Position numbers and translations under genes: made by a program. The notes below the pieces were generated by a model, which saw nothing but the letters and a program-made list of their open reading frames with translations, did not search any database and had not been told where the DNA came from. Source: Cryptomeria japonica (lineage: Eukaryota; Streptophyta; Pinopsida; Cupressales; Cupressaceae). Taken from it: DNA of 64,000 nucleotides. Positions 1-11,526 of this stretch are shown piece after piece; position 1 is the first letter of the stretch; each line of letters begins with the position of its first letter. Location: positions 761,697,148 to 761,761,147 of the forward strand of contig NC_081414.1 of NCBI RefSeq assembly GCF_030272615.1. Direction: 5' to 3'.

Positions 1-2215
1 CATGATATGCATACAACCCTACAAAATCCTGATAAACATATTCCTAATATGTGAAAACATAGACAAAGAATGAAAATAATTAACAAAATACCTCAAGAAG
101 AACAATTTGATAGATTGTGAGAATGCAAGACATGCAGACAATAAAAACACTTTCTGAATTGATAAACAAATGTAGCTGAAAGTGATAACAACTCATTGAA
201 TGCCTTATTGCAAAAAATATAGAAATGATCATAACTAATATATTATGTAGTCTTGATGTTATGGTCATATCCATCATTCTTTTTTCTCCATGATTCTAGA
301 TTTATAACCTTGAAATCAAAAGAAAAAAAAAAAAACCTCACTTTCCTTCTATTATGATTCTCTTTTTAAATAAATAGTGAGTAGTCATTACAATTCCTCC
401 TCCAAACTTCATAAATTGACTATCTTTGGCCTCATACAAGAAAATAGTCTACCACTTTCATTAGTTATGGTGGGTGAGTTGTCATTGCAATTTCTTGACT
501 CCATTTTATGGCGGTCTCATACACGTAATATTTTTGTAATTCTTCATAAATTATGTTATTTGAACATATTCAAGAAAAACTATGACATGAAATACTATGT
601 TAATGGTCTTTGTCTATTTCAATTATTATATATTATTAATCTAATCAATAAGATTGTTTTATTTGAACTTATTTAAGAAAAGCTACAACATGAAAGACTA
701 TTAATACTATATTAATAGTCTTTGTCTATTTCAATTATTATTTAGTATTAATGTAACCAGGATTGTGGTGACTTTGATAATTAAAGGTGGGTAAGATAGA
801 CTTGGCAATATAAACTAATCAACCATAATTCACCTTTAATCATATTTGACCATATTTATGCCAAAGGCATTCCATTATATGAAATACATTGACTAAATTT
901 TGCAATTGACAATCCATGTCCACGAATAGACATGTAGGAAGATTGTAATGTCTATATATTGAATCATTTTTGTTGGATTTTTCACTATTTTTCTCTTCTC
1001 TATTCATTTTTTTATATATATTTACCATTCTTCTTTAATCTTCACACATGGATGGTTCCTATTTGATGGCTTCCTTGGATTGCTCATTTCATGCTAATTT
1101 CATTGTGTGGATGTAACTAACACGATAGCCAAGGTTTTGAACATGAGATACTATATACGCTTTTCACCTGACACATATGCTTTAAATACATTTCTTATCA
1201 ACTTTATAATTTTTTAATGCATTAATACCAAGTTATATCTTTCAATCTTTCTTTCTTTATATATACATTGAAATTTGAGAAAGAAAGAATAACATAGTTT
1301 AAATATTGCTTATCTTTTATAATTTATAGAAAAATATTGTATAAGAATTAATTAATTTTAATAAATATAATTAATTTAGATAAAGTAGACTTATGATAAT
1401 AGACAACTTAGTTACAAATTAAATTGTATATAATTCAATTAGATTTAGTATTACATATGATATATTTCTTTTTGATCTCATATTATAGATAATATTTGAT
1501 ATAATATGAATTAGATCATTATTATATATTATATTTTATATAATATAAATTATTATACTTACATTTAAAATAGTATTATATATTTGTTATCTAATATTGA
1601 TCAAATATATGTGGCAATTTTTTGCCTCACTTTCATCAATGATCAAATTTATACATATTGTGTATTCTATTAATAATATAAACAATCAACAATGTTACCA
1701 TGAAGGAATTATTACCATAATATAAACAATATTATTAATTTAAAAAAAAAAGTTTTCTAGTTAATTATTTATTAACAATATATTAATTATTTATTTTCGT
1801 TAATATTTGGATTTTGATAGATTTTGATTTTGAACTTAATTTTTTTATTTTAATTATTAATAATTTATATTAAAATTTATGTATTTTTATAAAATTTTAT
1901 GTAATTATTGAAAGCTATTAGAATTGATTTAATTTATAATTATCTATTTTATTAAAATATTAATCATTGTAGAATAATTTTATTTTGAATTTTTTTTTTA
2001 ATTTATATAATAAAATAAATTTCAAACTTAAAATATAAATTAAAACTTAATCAGTGAAAAAGAGAGAGAAAGAGAAAGTAATTTTTTATTAGTTGTTTCA
2101 ATCTTTCATTTGATATCTATCTCTCCCTACTTATATACCTCTCTCCCTATTTATCCTTATCCCTCTTTCAATATCTCTCTACTTCTCTTTTACCTTCTCT
2201 ATCTTTCTCTATGCC
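1..2215. other. AT-rich spacer, no gene recognised
   Basis: Very AT-rich sequence with long A/T runs and only short chance open frames. None of the short translations shows a recognisable domain. The only internal structure I see is the tandem duplication at about 556-766, listed separately. Confidence 0.6.
556..766. repeat. Imperfect tandem duplication, period about 103 bp
   Basis: Two adjacent units start with the same TTATTTGAAC string at 556 and 659. Both then run through an AAGAAAA..TA..ACATGAAA segment, a shared GTCTTTGTCTATTTCAATTA segment and a final AGATTG/GGATTG. The second unit carries an extra short TATTAATA stretch. No coding content. Confidence 0.7.
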
Positions 2216-2216
2216 A

Positions 2217-2243
2217 CCCCCCCCTCTCTCTCTCTCTCTCTCG
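2217..2243. repeat. Poly-C followed by (CT)n microsatellite
   Basis: A run of C is followed by about nine CT dinucleotides, inside a wider pyrimidine-rich tract (about 2110-2360) full of CTCTCT and TCTCTA motifs. Such CT-rich tracts are common in plant promoters and 5' leaders. Here no intact gene follows, so no function is claimed. Confidence 0.8.
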
Positions 2244-2695
2244 TGAACATTCATGAACTTCTATCTCTACATCTCTCTAGCTCATTCACACACATACCCT
2301 ATTTCTTATCTCTCTCTCCCTCTCTTTATTACTTATGTATGTTACCTCTTCCTTCCCTATCTCTCCCTGTTTATAGCCCCTACTTTCTAGACATGCAAAT
2401 TTGAGGCATACAAATTTGAACTGGTGCAAAAAAGATGGGGCTCTATTTTTGAAGAATTTCCCCTCCATGGGACCCCAACCTAAGATACTATCGCTTTCCG
2501 TCAGTTTAGGGTTTGCGGCCAATCTTAATTTTCAAACAATCAAATTTCGTGATACAGATGTAGAGGTAAAGAAGGTGCCTCAAATTGTTTTCCAAGACTG
2601 TAAATTTCACAACGATTTCGATTTTTTCCGGTGGAAAAGGTGCGTATTATAAGCTTTCCTGGCCTTCCGTTTTACCGATCGAATCTATTTCCGAT

Positions 2696-2809
2696 CTCAT
2701 TTAGCCCTAGATTTAGCGAAGTTAGGGTTTAACGAGTGACGCAAAGTGCGTGCTCATTTAGCCTTAGATTTATCAAAGTTAGGGTTTGATGAGCGACGCA
2801 AAGGGGAAG
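2696..2809 (+). repeat. 57 bp tandem duplication just upstream of the LOB-domain fragment
   Basis: Two copies (2696-2752 and 2753-2809) each begin CTCATTTAGCC and continue with TAGATTTA, AGTTAGGGTTT and GA(G/C)GACGCAAAG-like strings. They differ at a handful of positions. The second copy contains an ATG at 2789 in frame with the LOB-domain reading frame. Confidence 0.8.
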
Positions 2810-2815
2810 AAAGAG

Positions 2816-3061
2816 ATGGCATCAGGCTCGTCAAACCCTCCATGCGCGGCGTGCAGGTTCCTCTGGAGGAAGTCCACACCAGAATGCGTATTTGCACCTT
2901 ATTTTGCACCCGAAGAATTTCACAAGTTCGCGAATGTTCACAAGATCTTTGGAGCGAGTAACGTGACCAAGTTCGCGAATGTTCACAACATCTCCATCAG
3001 TACACCTCCGCCCAGAACTGTCTTTCGCCACCCATTCACCACTATTCCGAGGGGAAGATGA
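2816..3061 (+). pseudogene. LOB-domain (LBD/AS2-like) transcription factor fragment
   Basis: LBD proteins are plant-specific transcription factors with a CX2CX6CX3C zinc-finger-like block, a GAS block and a leucine-zipper-like coil. I chose the ATG at 2816 because the peptide then opens MASGSSNPPCAACRFL, typical of class I LBD proteins; an upstream in-frame ATG lies at 2789. The C block and the first part of the GAS block (FANVHKIFGASNVTK) are clear. The third Cys of the C block is Ser (RKSTPEC), so the motif is broken. Directly after GASNVTK, the FANVH segment is repeated in place of the expected continuation, the frame becomes unrelated and stops at 3059-3061. The GAS remainder, coil and C-terminus are absent. 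Family assignment is firm; it is surely a truncated copy, not a working gene. Confidence 0.85.
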
Positions 3062-3509
3062 TGGATGATCCAAAACAGGTACTGTTGCAGCCGCCATCGC
3101 CGCCGCAAACAACCTCCGATAAATATAGACAAATGACAGTAGAGTGACCGCTGCCGCCGCCTCAGCAGCATAAATAAGACCATGAAGTTATTCCACCATA
3201 ACGTTTCACTGGCATAGAGTATTATGTTATAATGTAACTAGTTTATTTCTACATACCAAAGCACTGTAAATTTGCATAGTAGTTGTTTGCAAATATTCTA
3301 ATTAAGAAAATCTAAGATAAATCGGTGTAAGAAAAACACCTAATGCTTTCTTATATATGCCAGTTGCGTGGCAGCAGTAAAATCATGGCATGTTTTTTAT
3401 TTTCATGAGCTTAGAATCCTACCAGATTTGGAACAGTAAAATCGCTGTTTGTGTTTGTGAATTGTTTGAATTCCTCACCAAAATTTGCTCTTTCTTGTTT
3501 TGTTAATTA

Positions 3510-3791
3510 ATGGCAATGGCGCGGTCATTGCTGCGAAAACCAGACCCAATGGGATTCGTGGTATCATCGAGGCATCCGCAGAGAGTGCCGACATGGGATG
3601 CCATAGTTTTAACAGTGGCGAGTCCAGACCAGGCGCAATTGAGGAGAGCCAAGAGAATGGAGCGCATTTCTCACAGTATTAGCAAAATGGCTGTCCCAGA
3701 TCCGCACGGTGCTCACATTGGCTCTGGTGCAGCTACACTTTCTGCGATTCAAGCCCTTCCAGATCACCTCGCCCAATATGATGAACCTTAG
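3510..3791 (+). pseudogene. FKGP: N-terminal fragment of bifunctional fucokinase/GDP-fucose pyrophosphorylase
   Basis: FKGP is a cytosolic salvage enzyme of more than 1,000 residues that converts L-fucose to GDP-L-fucose. This 93-codon frame matches only its extreme N-terminus: a RHPQRVPTWDAIVLT segment, then SPDQAQ, LRRAKRM, AVPDPHG and the glycine-rich IGSGAATLSAIQAL. That last motif belongs to the nucleotide-binding start of the pyrophosphorylase domain. Compared with the family pattern as I remember it, about five residues are missing between SPDQAQ and LRRAKRM, a clean 15 bp in-frame deletion. After DHLAQYDEP the frame stops, so more than 90% of the enzyme is absent. ATG at 3510 chosen because it gives the usual short lead. 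Same strand as the LOB-domain fragment 450 bp upstream. Confidence 0.75.
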
Positions 3792-4100
3792 GCTTGCTAT
3801 TTTCACTTCGATATTTTTCCCTCGAATTTCATGCAATTAATGGTATTAATCATTTGGATCAGTGGTTGCAAACTATAGAAAATTACCCCCCTCGAACAAA
3901 GAAGATTAAAGAAAAGCGATTTTGAATGGCCAAGCTAAGGAGGGCAAGTCAAAAGGCATAATTGTATAATTGTTTAAAATATAAGTAGCAAAATTAAAAA
4001 CTTATGTACCATCAATTACATAAATTGTTCCTAAAAATATTGAGTGACTCCTAACAAAAATAAATTAACATAATGATTTCAATTTATTCATTTTCCTATA
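3792..4100. other. Spacer, nothing recognised
   Basis: AT-rich sequence after the FKGP fragment with no open frame of interest and no visible continuation of FKGP in any frame. Confidence 0.5.
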
Positions 4101-4139
4101 ATTAGAAATGGGGACATGCAACCTTCTTAAATTTCAATA

Positions 4140-4530
4140 AATAATGTACTTAAATTTTTATTTAAGGCCATACTCATGCTATTGAAATAGTTGCTTATTT
4201 TTATGCAATATTCTTAAATCATTTTGTAAATGAAATTATTAGTAATATTTCTTAAAAATAAAATTCATAAACAAAATTGTAGGCAAATAAATAGGAGAGC
4301 AAACAAACATGGTGATACCATGTGTCATTTTTTTTCAATAAGTAGCTACTGCTTATTTCTAGCCCCCCCTTTTTTTCAATAAGTAGCTACTGCTTATTTC
4401 TAGCCCCCCTTGTTTTCAAAGTTTATTTTCAATTCATAAGTAGCAGCAACATGGGGTTAGTTTATTTTGGCTAGCAGTAGTTGCTCAACTTTTTGAGGAG
4501 TAATTTGTGGAGTTTTATTTTTTTAATTTC
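4140..4530. repeat. Dispersed non-coding repeat, copy A
   Basis: Shares ordered blocks with 13190-13520: a TTTTATGCAAT/TTTTGTGCAAT plus TTCTTAAAT block, AAATGAAATTA-TAGTAATATTT, AAAATTGTAGGCAAATAAA, ATGGTGA..CCA, a poly-C AGCCCCCC block and TCAAAG(T/C)TTATTTTCAAT. Inside copy A a unit of about 43 bp ending in the poly-C run is tandemly duplicated (about 4328-4410). An ATAAGTAGCAGCAACATGGGG string near the end is roughly the reverse complement of the CCCCATGCTACTACTTAG string that opens copy B, so terminal inverted repeats (MITE-like) are possible. No coding. Confidence 0.55.
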
Positions 4531-4559
4531 CATTACTCATTCCTCAGAAAGTGTAGCAC

Positions 4560-5620
4560 TTGAAAAATCAGTTCACCCAGGTTGAAAAGAGTGTCCGAAG
4601 ACGCCTCTGTCAGCCACCAATCCTCTGCCTCCTTAAGCTACCTAAATGCAGTCAGATCACCATTTGAAACCCCATCTCTGAAAGTCGACCAGGCTTCCTT
4701 AACAAAATTCCTCTTCCTCCGCTTCTTCTCCCTTTGATCCCTATCCTCTCTCTCCTCATTGTTAATCATATTCTATGCATCGAGGTCCGCCTCATATTTT
4801 TTCTGATCCCCTTCCGCTTCTATCTCCTCTTCTGAGTTTGAGGACATGTAGTTAGAAGGATTAAAATATATCTTAAGTATGCTTTCGTTAACTCCAAACT
4901 ACATCTCACATAGGGCTTCCGCTACTGCATCCCCATAATCTTCATTCATTAAATCTCCCACAATCTCTATTCACCTCTCCTTGGATTCCAGGACATCCAC
5001 TATCAGTACTAATACAACTTCGTAGATGAAGCCATCACACCAATGCCTTTCCAAATTCAAAGAAATGTCCACCATTTCCAGATCTGCGTAATATATCTCA
5101 TCCTCTACGTTAAATAATGTAATGCAATGATGCTCAATAGTCTCTACAAAATTCCTGCACACAATCCCTATGAATGGATCCATCCTATGTCATCAATACT
5201 ACTTTTTATATTCAGGGATGATCCACTCTATGCAGCCTCTATCCTCATATAGAAGCCTATTGCTTCTAGAATCTGGTAAAGTGACCTCGATAAGGCAAAC
5301 ACATCCAATCCCGAGCACAGGAAATCTAGAAAAATCTTATTTTACATCTTTAATCCATGCTAATTCTGCTCCTATCGCCTTCTTGTCTTGTCCTTCTAAA
5401 AATAACCACCTAAATATCTTAATGCTACACTTTCTCTTTCCCATGACTTGGGCTCATCGCTAGCAGTACCCGATGAACTCTAAGTCCTTCTCTACAGTGC
5501 AAGTTTGAATTTCTAAAAAATGATTATGCTTAAATTTCCTTGTGAAAGGAAACAAGGTGAGGTCAGCTCATATATACATAATAAATCTACCCCTATCCTA
5601 TACCCAATCGGGGATACCTG
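4560..5620 (-). pseudogene. Protein-like tail downstream of LINE RNase H, unknown function
   Basis: Following the RNase H region on the same strand, long minus-strand stretches read as plausible protein with few stops. One (4971-5183) reads MDPFIGIVCRNFVETIEHHC, followed by acidic and aromatic segments. Downstream is an E/K-rich segment (MSSNSEEEIEAEGDQKKYEA at about 4850, then NEEREDRDQREKKRRKR). Another part near 5330-5450 reads KRKCSIKIFRWLFLEGQ. I do not recognise a domain. It may be a C-terminal extension of ORF2, a third LINE ORF, or a captured fragment. Placement and strand suggest it travelled with the LINE; this is inference. Confidence 0.4.
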
Positions 5621-5639
5621 GGAACATCCTTTTTTATGG

Positions 5640-8600
5640 CTTCCATTAATTCTTGTGAAGCATCGACTAGCCTGATCGAGCAGTACTGATTTTCCCCTAC
5701 TAATCCCAAATTTGCCAGGAGGCTTGCCACTTTATTTCCCTCTCTATATGTGTGAAAAAATTAAAAAACCCCAATCTGATCCAACAAACTATTGATACAA
5801 GGCAATCAATTGTTTAATCTCCAGTTTTGAAAGGCAGAATGTATCACACCATTGTTGATAACTTAGGAATCTCCCTCTATGATAACCATGGAGATGTCCC
5901 CCTCAACACACATATTCAAACCTGCTTCCAAAGCTTTGATTTCTACTTCATTGTTTGAACACTCCCCTAAATTACCATACACTCCAGTAATCATTCCACC
6001 ATTCGCATCTCTTAGTCCAACCGCAAAACTAGCCCTGCCTAGATTACCTTTACTGGCTCCATAAAAATTAAGCTTCATCCAATCCTTTGGTGGCACATTC
6101 CATTTAATCAGATTCCTATCTACTTGTTTCTTGGAAGGAACAAAAGGCCCTATCTCTTTCAAAGACCACTTTATCTCCATGCTCCTATCCCAATTGTTAT
6201 ATCTATAATTCTTTCTTATGACACTCTTACCATTTATAACTTCCTCTATGGCAACCTTAATTTTTGAGATAAGCTACTCAGTAGAGAGATCTACTTCCTT
6301 AAAGATTCTCCTATTTATCTCCTTCCAAATATGCCACACTACCAAAGCCAGTCCTACCAGCTAAATATCACCCCATTTAGATTTGTCCATCTGAGGCCAT
6401 GACAAGTAAAGAAAGATTTCAATCCTTCATTCCTGATAGTACTCAAATTTAGCATACCAAACAACCAATCCCAACACCTCCTAGCAAAGGATCATCTATA
6501 CAACAAGTGGTTCATAGTCTCTTCCTCATCTTTACATAATACACATCAGCTTGGCCCAACAATGCCAATAGTCTTCAGACTACTCCCGGTGAGTACCCTA
6601 TCATGAAGGGCAATCCAAAGAAAGGCTCCAACTTTAATAATAATTCTATTTCTCCAACATAACTTATGTGGCCAAATGGTGTCCCTCATGCTCTGTCTTT
6701 GTAGTTCATAACCAAGTTTAACACTATAGTCCCCTGATTGGGTAGCACACCAGAAAAGAGTGTCTTCTTCCTTAGACACCAATATCATCCTACTTCTTAA
6801 GATTTTAGCCAGTCTGGTACATAGTTCATTACTCCCAATCTCTATATTCTTCCACTTAACCTTATCTTCCCTAACACCTCCTACTTCAAAATATCGATCC
6901 ACTTTGTCTCCCATCTCATCTTCCACATCAAACATTTCCCTGATAGTATTCCCACCATCCCATGAGTCATCCTAAAATTTTTCCTTTCGCCCATTCGCAA
7001 CTTTCCAGGATAGAGGTTTCATGATAATATATCTACTCTCCCATAGGAAATTCCACACAGGTGATCCCTTGGCTGCGTTTGCTACATAAAAAATTCTCTC
7101 TGACTCCACCGAATCCAAATATTTGCTCCTAAATAATCTACACCAAAGTTTCTTAGGATTTTTGTACATCTTCTAGGCTAGTTTTGCACCTAATGCAAGG
7201 TTTTGAAGATCGGTTTTCCTCAAGCATTCCCCTCCTTCTTCTTTAGCTAGATAGGTTGTCTCCCAATTGATTAGTGGGATTTTTTAAACCTCCTTTGCCC
7301 CTTTCCAAATGAATTTATTGAGCATCCCATCTAGCTTCTTGTTATCCCCTTGAGGCATCCTGAAACATGACATGCTATAGATGGGTATGGCCGATAAGAC
7401 TTCTCTAATCATGGTCAACCTCCCTACTTGAGATAACCATCTATTTTTCCACTGCTTTGATTTTCCTTTAAACTTTTAATCATGTCCTCCTAGATTTGGT
7501 TTTTTTTTCTGCCGTAATTGATATTGATTCCCAAGTATTTAAGAGGAAATGATCCAATTTGATATTCCAATAGGTGGGCTATCTTGATCAGGGATTGTCT
7601 CTTAGTGTTCAATAAAAGCACCTATGATTTCTCCTTATTCATGATCTGCCCTGAAGCCTTTGAGTACTCCTCCAATGCAATCTTGATCATAGAGGCCTCT
7701 TGAATGGAGGCTTCCCTGAATAGCAGTGTATTATCCGCAAATTGAGAGTGAGTGATGGGGTCTACCAGGGGATGGAGAGAGATCCATTTCCATTTTCTTG
7801 ATCTACATAATCTTCTTATCCTACTACCTAACATGTCCGCCATCAAAATAAACAGAGATGGGGACAAGGGGTCTCCTTGTCTCAATCCTTTAGTAGCATC
7901 AAAGAAGCCACAAACTGATCCATTCACTAGAATGGAGAAACTTATAGAAGAAATAGAAAATTTGATACACTCTATCTACTTGCTATCAAAACCCATACAA
8001 ACAAGAACTTGTAACAAACAATTTGAAATAACCTTATCATATGCTTTCTCTACATCAAGATTGATTGCTATACCTTTAATATTATCTTTGAACATGGAAT
8101 GAAACACTTGTGAGACCAATATGATACTATTCACAATCTCTCTACCTAGTGTAAAACCATTTTGATTATCTACAACTAGTTTAGGTAGTATCTTTTTGAG
8201 CCTGTATGCCATAGCTTTGGAGATGATCTTGTATATCATGTTACAAAGTGAGATGGGGTAGAAATCAATCATTAATTCATAATCCCTCTTCTTTGGAATA
8301 AGTACAATCATGGTATGATTCAATTCTCTCACAAACCTCTTTTTCTTTCTAAAATCTTCCACTACTACCTAGATATCATTGCCCATGAAATTCCAACAAA
8401 ATTGAAATACTTCATCCATATAGCCATCAGGACCGGGAGCTTTGAGTGGATGCAGGGAAAATGTTGCCTCTTTCACCTCTCCTATGGAAAATGGGGCCAT
8501 AAGCATCTTATTATCTTCAGGGAAGACCAATGTATCTATTTTCTCATTGATGAATAGAATGTGATCTGTCCTTAGAGGGTCAGTGTTGTTCAGAACCTTC

Positions 8601-9790
8601 ATAAAGTGATCTAGGGTAGCCTTCTCAATATCCTTCCCGAACGAGCACCAAATGCCTTTCTCATCTTTTATGGAAGTGATTTTATTGAAATTTCTTCTAG
8701 CCTTGGCAGAGGCATGAAAAAATTTGGTATTAGAGTCCCCTTCTGCAATCCACAATTCTCTGGATTTGTCTCTCCAATATAGTTCTTCTCTCTTCAAAAT
8801 TTCCATATATTCTGCTTTCAATTTGCTTTCTAGTGTGAATTCCTCATTAGTCATACCGACGTTTTCAATGCTTCTTCTATTCTCAATTTTTCTGCAAATA
8901 TATTTTTGAAGGATTCATTGTTCCATATTTTAATGTTTTGTTTCAAAAGCATCAATTTTTTCATAAAATGAAAACTAGGAGATCCCACAAACTTGTTTCC
9001 TTCTTCCCACCACCTTTTGAGATTACTTTTGAAATTAGGATGTCTCCATCACATGCTTAGGAATATGAAGTATCTTCTACAAGTTGTTTTGTCTTGGTCT
9101 ATATTTATCAAAACAAGAAGATGATCCGAGCCATCTTGTGGTATAATGGTTGTGGAGACCAAGAATTGCCCATTAATTCAAAAATCACTCACAAATAACC
9201 TATCCAATATTTTAGAGATCTTGAAAAATTAGATCCTCCTATTTGTCCAAGTAAGCAAACCATTCTTTGGGACCACATCTGCCACTTTGATAGAGTTGAT
9301 TCTATGAAGTCCTCTATGACTTCAAAAATTTTCTTGATACCACCCAATTTATCATCCATATCCAATATAGCATTAAAATCTCCAGCCACTATAACTTCAT
9401 CTAGGTTAAGCTTGTTGACATGGTCGAGGATCTCCCCCCAAACTCTCATCTTCTCCATTTTAATAAAACCATATACATTGATCAAGGGAAAATCTGCTAG
9501 CCCATACTGGAGACTCAAACTATCATCCAATTAGAATTGGAAGCAATAGAAGAAATTGAGATAGATAATGGATTCCAAAGAATTCCTAGCCCCCTTGCTA
9601 TTTCATTAGCCACTTGAAACAATCTACTCCACTTAAAACAAAATTTTGATAAATCTTGGGCCTTAACGTTTGATAGCTTGGTCTCTTGAATAAAAACTAT
9701 ATCAATTGCTAGTATGTCAATCGCTCTCTTGACCAAGCATCTTTTGTTAGGGGCAGCAAGACCCCTGACATCCCAAGTAAGAATCTTCAT
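5640..9790 (-). pseudogene. LINE ORF2: endonuclease, reverse transcriptase, zf-RVT, RNase H
   Basis: ORF2 nicks target DNA and copies the element RNA onto the nick. The start is ATG at 9790 (MKILTWDVRGLAAPNK). The endonuclease shows QETK near 9690 and VAGDFNAILD near 9390. A linker with EGDSNTKFFH (about 8750) leads to the RT motif LKAPGPDGY (8440), IPKK (8300), then GLRQGDPLSPSLF (about 7890) and the active-site motif as FADN (near 7735) in place of the usual FADD. A zf-RVT region with KVGAFLWIALHDRVLT lies near 6620, and RNase H lies at 6100-5700. In RNase H the first catalytic Asp appears as Tyr (LNFYGASKGN); the REGNKVASLLA end motif is near 5740. Multiple frame breaks (about 9530, 9189-8854, 8362, 7976, 7622-6935, 6546-6180) make it non-functional. 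Confidence 0.88.
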
Positions 9791-10200
9791 CTTCTCCCAA
9801 GGGAGGGGTTACCTCCCTTGGACATCTTCAAAAAATCCAAAACACTGACAATACCTTTTTCTGAGGCTCTGTCTTCCCTGACTTTCCTCTTTCTCCTATG
9901 ACCCCTACAACCTATGGATTTACCCAACAAGCCATTTGCTGATTGACTGATACATCTAGGATCCACATTGTCTAGTTCATCTCCTCTAATTTCCCCTTCT
10001 TCAAAGAAAAACCCAAATTCATTCTCTGACTCTTGAGACAATGCCTCCACCTCCCTAGGCTTGTTCTCAATATCCTTCTCCATGGCTATCTGGGGTAATT
10101 CCAAAAAATATTATACTAGCTCTCTAGCAATCTAAAGATTATATTTTTGGGCAAGAACCAAAGGCTGAATATCACTCCCCAATTGATTATCATATGTTAG
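9787..10200 (-). pseudogene. LINE ORF1, C-terminal part
   Basis: The open frame from 10104 to 9787 encodes an acidic then basic C-terminus (EFGFFFEEGEIRGDELDN, RGHRRKRKVREDRASEKG) that ends LGRR and stops at 9789-9787, overlapping the ORF2 ATG by four bases. Upstream, to 10200, the frame continues that of the piece beyond the inserted TIR element. A stop follows near 10138. ORF1 proteins of plant LINEs bind element RNA; the zinc-knuckle part is in the other fragment. Confidence 0.7.
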
Positions 10201-10393
10201 TTTTATCTCCTAGAAATGCACCCTATGCAAAGTTGAAAAACTAAGCTTTTTGGAGAAACATGGGATCAATCCAAGGTTGTGGGTCACCCATAACTGGACT
10301 GAACCTCTAGATAAGGCTGATTGGTAGTTGGTTCTATTTGGTTATCACCTATACTAAAAACTTGCAGAGGTAAAGGGTAAGGAAGAACATGAA
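10201..10393 (+). repeat. Left terminal inverted repeat
   Basis: Begins TTTTATCTCCTAGAAATG and ends at GGAAGAACATGAA. The reverse complement is found at 11527-11719 with scattered substitutions. Confidence 0.9.
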
Positions 10394-11526
10394 ACCCTAG
10401 TTTTCGCTTCATCCATAAGCTTTGAAAAGGCACAAATGAAATATGAGGCCTCAAATGCATGTTTTAGGGTTTGTATACCTTAAAAAATATCTCGAACTGT
10501 TAAGGCATTTTTTGCCTTAGTTTTTAAAATAAAACCTTGTAACCAATACCACTATGGTCTAGGTTGTATAACTTATGCCTTGTTCTTTGAAAATATGTTG
10601 CCTATTGCATATGATTCATTTGTAAAACAGTGGTTAGAGTGTTATTTTTATAAAATACTTAACATGTTGTTATGTTTTAAATGCAAAGTTGACACATAAG
10701 AGACATTGTTTAATGCAAGTGAAGGTGGCTAAAGTTTTTTTGCTAGGTGTTCAAGTCAAAGGAGAGAGGAAGATTGATTCAATGAGGGGTGCCAAAGATT
10801 TAGGGGTTTTTTTTAATTGTTTAAAATCTTTTTAGGAGAAATTTTGAGTGTTTTTATCTTTCTTTTATGGAGGACTTGGTCAAATGTGACCATTTCAACC
10901 TTTTTGATCACTTTTGGAGATGAATTCACTGGCTAGATTTGAGGGTTTTTATTACATCCGACCCTAGTTTGTTGGAGGTTCCCATTTTGTGGTATTTTTG
11001 AGGAAGAGAGGAGAATATATTGATGTTTATAACTCATTCTTGAGTTAGTTCTGATTATGCAATTCATTCTTAGTGACTCTTGAAGTCCTTCTACAGTTTT
11101 TGCCATTTTATGTAACTCTTTTGGTCATGTATTACCATGAGAACCTTGGAAATCAATAACATAAGTTATTTTACCTTCTCAAATTTCTGTGTTATTGTAT
11201 GTGTTTTAAGTGATTGATCCTTTAACTTGTGAATTTCTTCATTCCTAGTTATTATGTCTCATTTTTAGCATCTTTAGAAGAAAAGTATAAGGAGTTGCAA
11301 GTTGTAAGTTGAGTTAAGTTGAAGGTGTTTTGAGTTGTGAAAATTTCTCCTTCAAAATCCACATGCATATTAGCCTTCTTGCAAATTATTAATGCAAATT
11401 CATATCTTTTTTGATTTGTGTATATCAACTTGTTGTTGATTTACTTGTGTTTACACGTTGTTCTATAGGTCTTGTTTAATATTTAGCTACATCACCCTTT
11501 ATTTCATAAGTTTTAAACTTTTTAAG

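Noticed and set aside
2286-2652. Coding exon ahead of the LOB-domain fragment (83-codon plus frame at 2401)
   Set aside because: No recognisable homology and an overlapping opposite-strand frame of similar length; could be 5' leader sequence.
10412-11526. Transposase gene inside the 193 bp TIR element
   Set aside because: No frame above about 60 codons on either strand.
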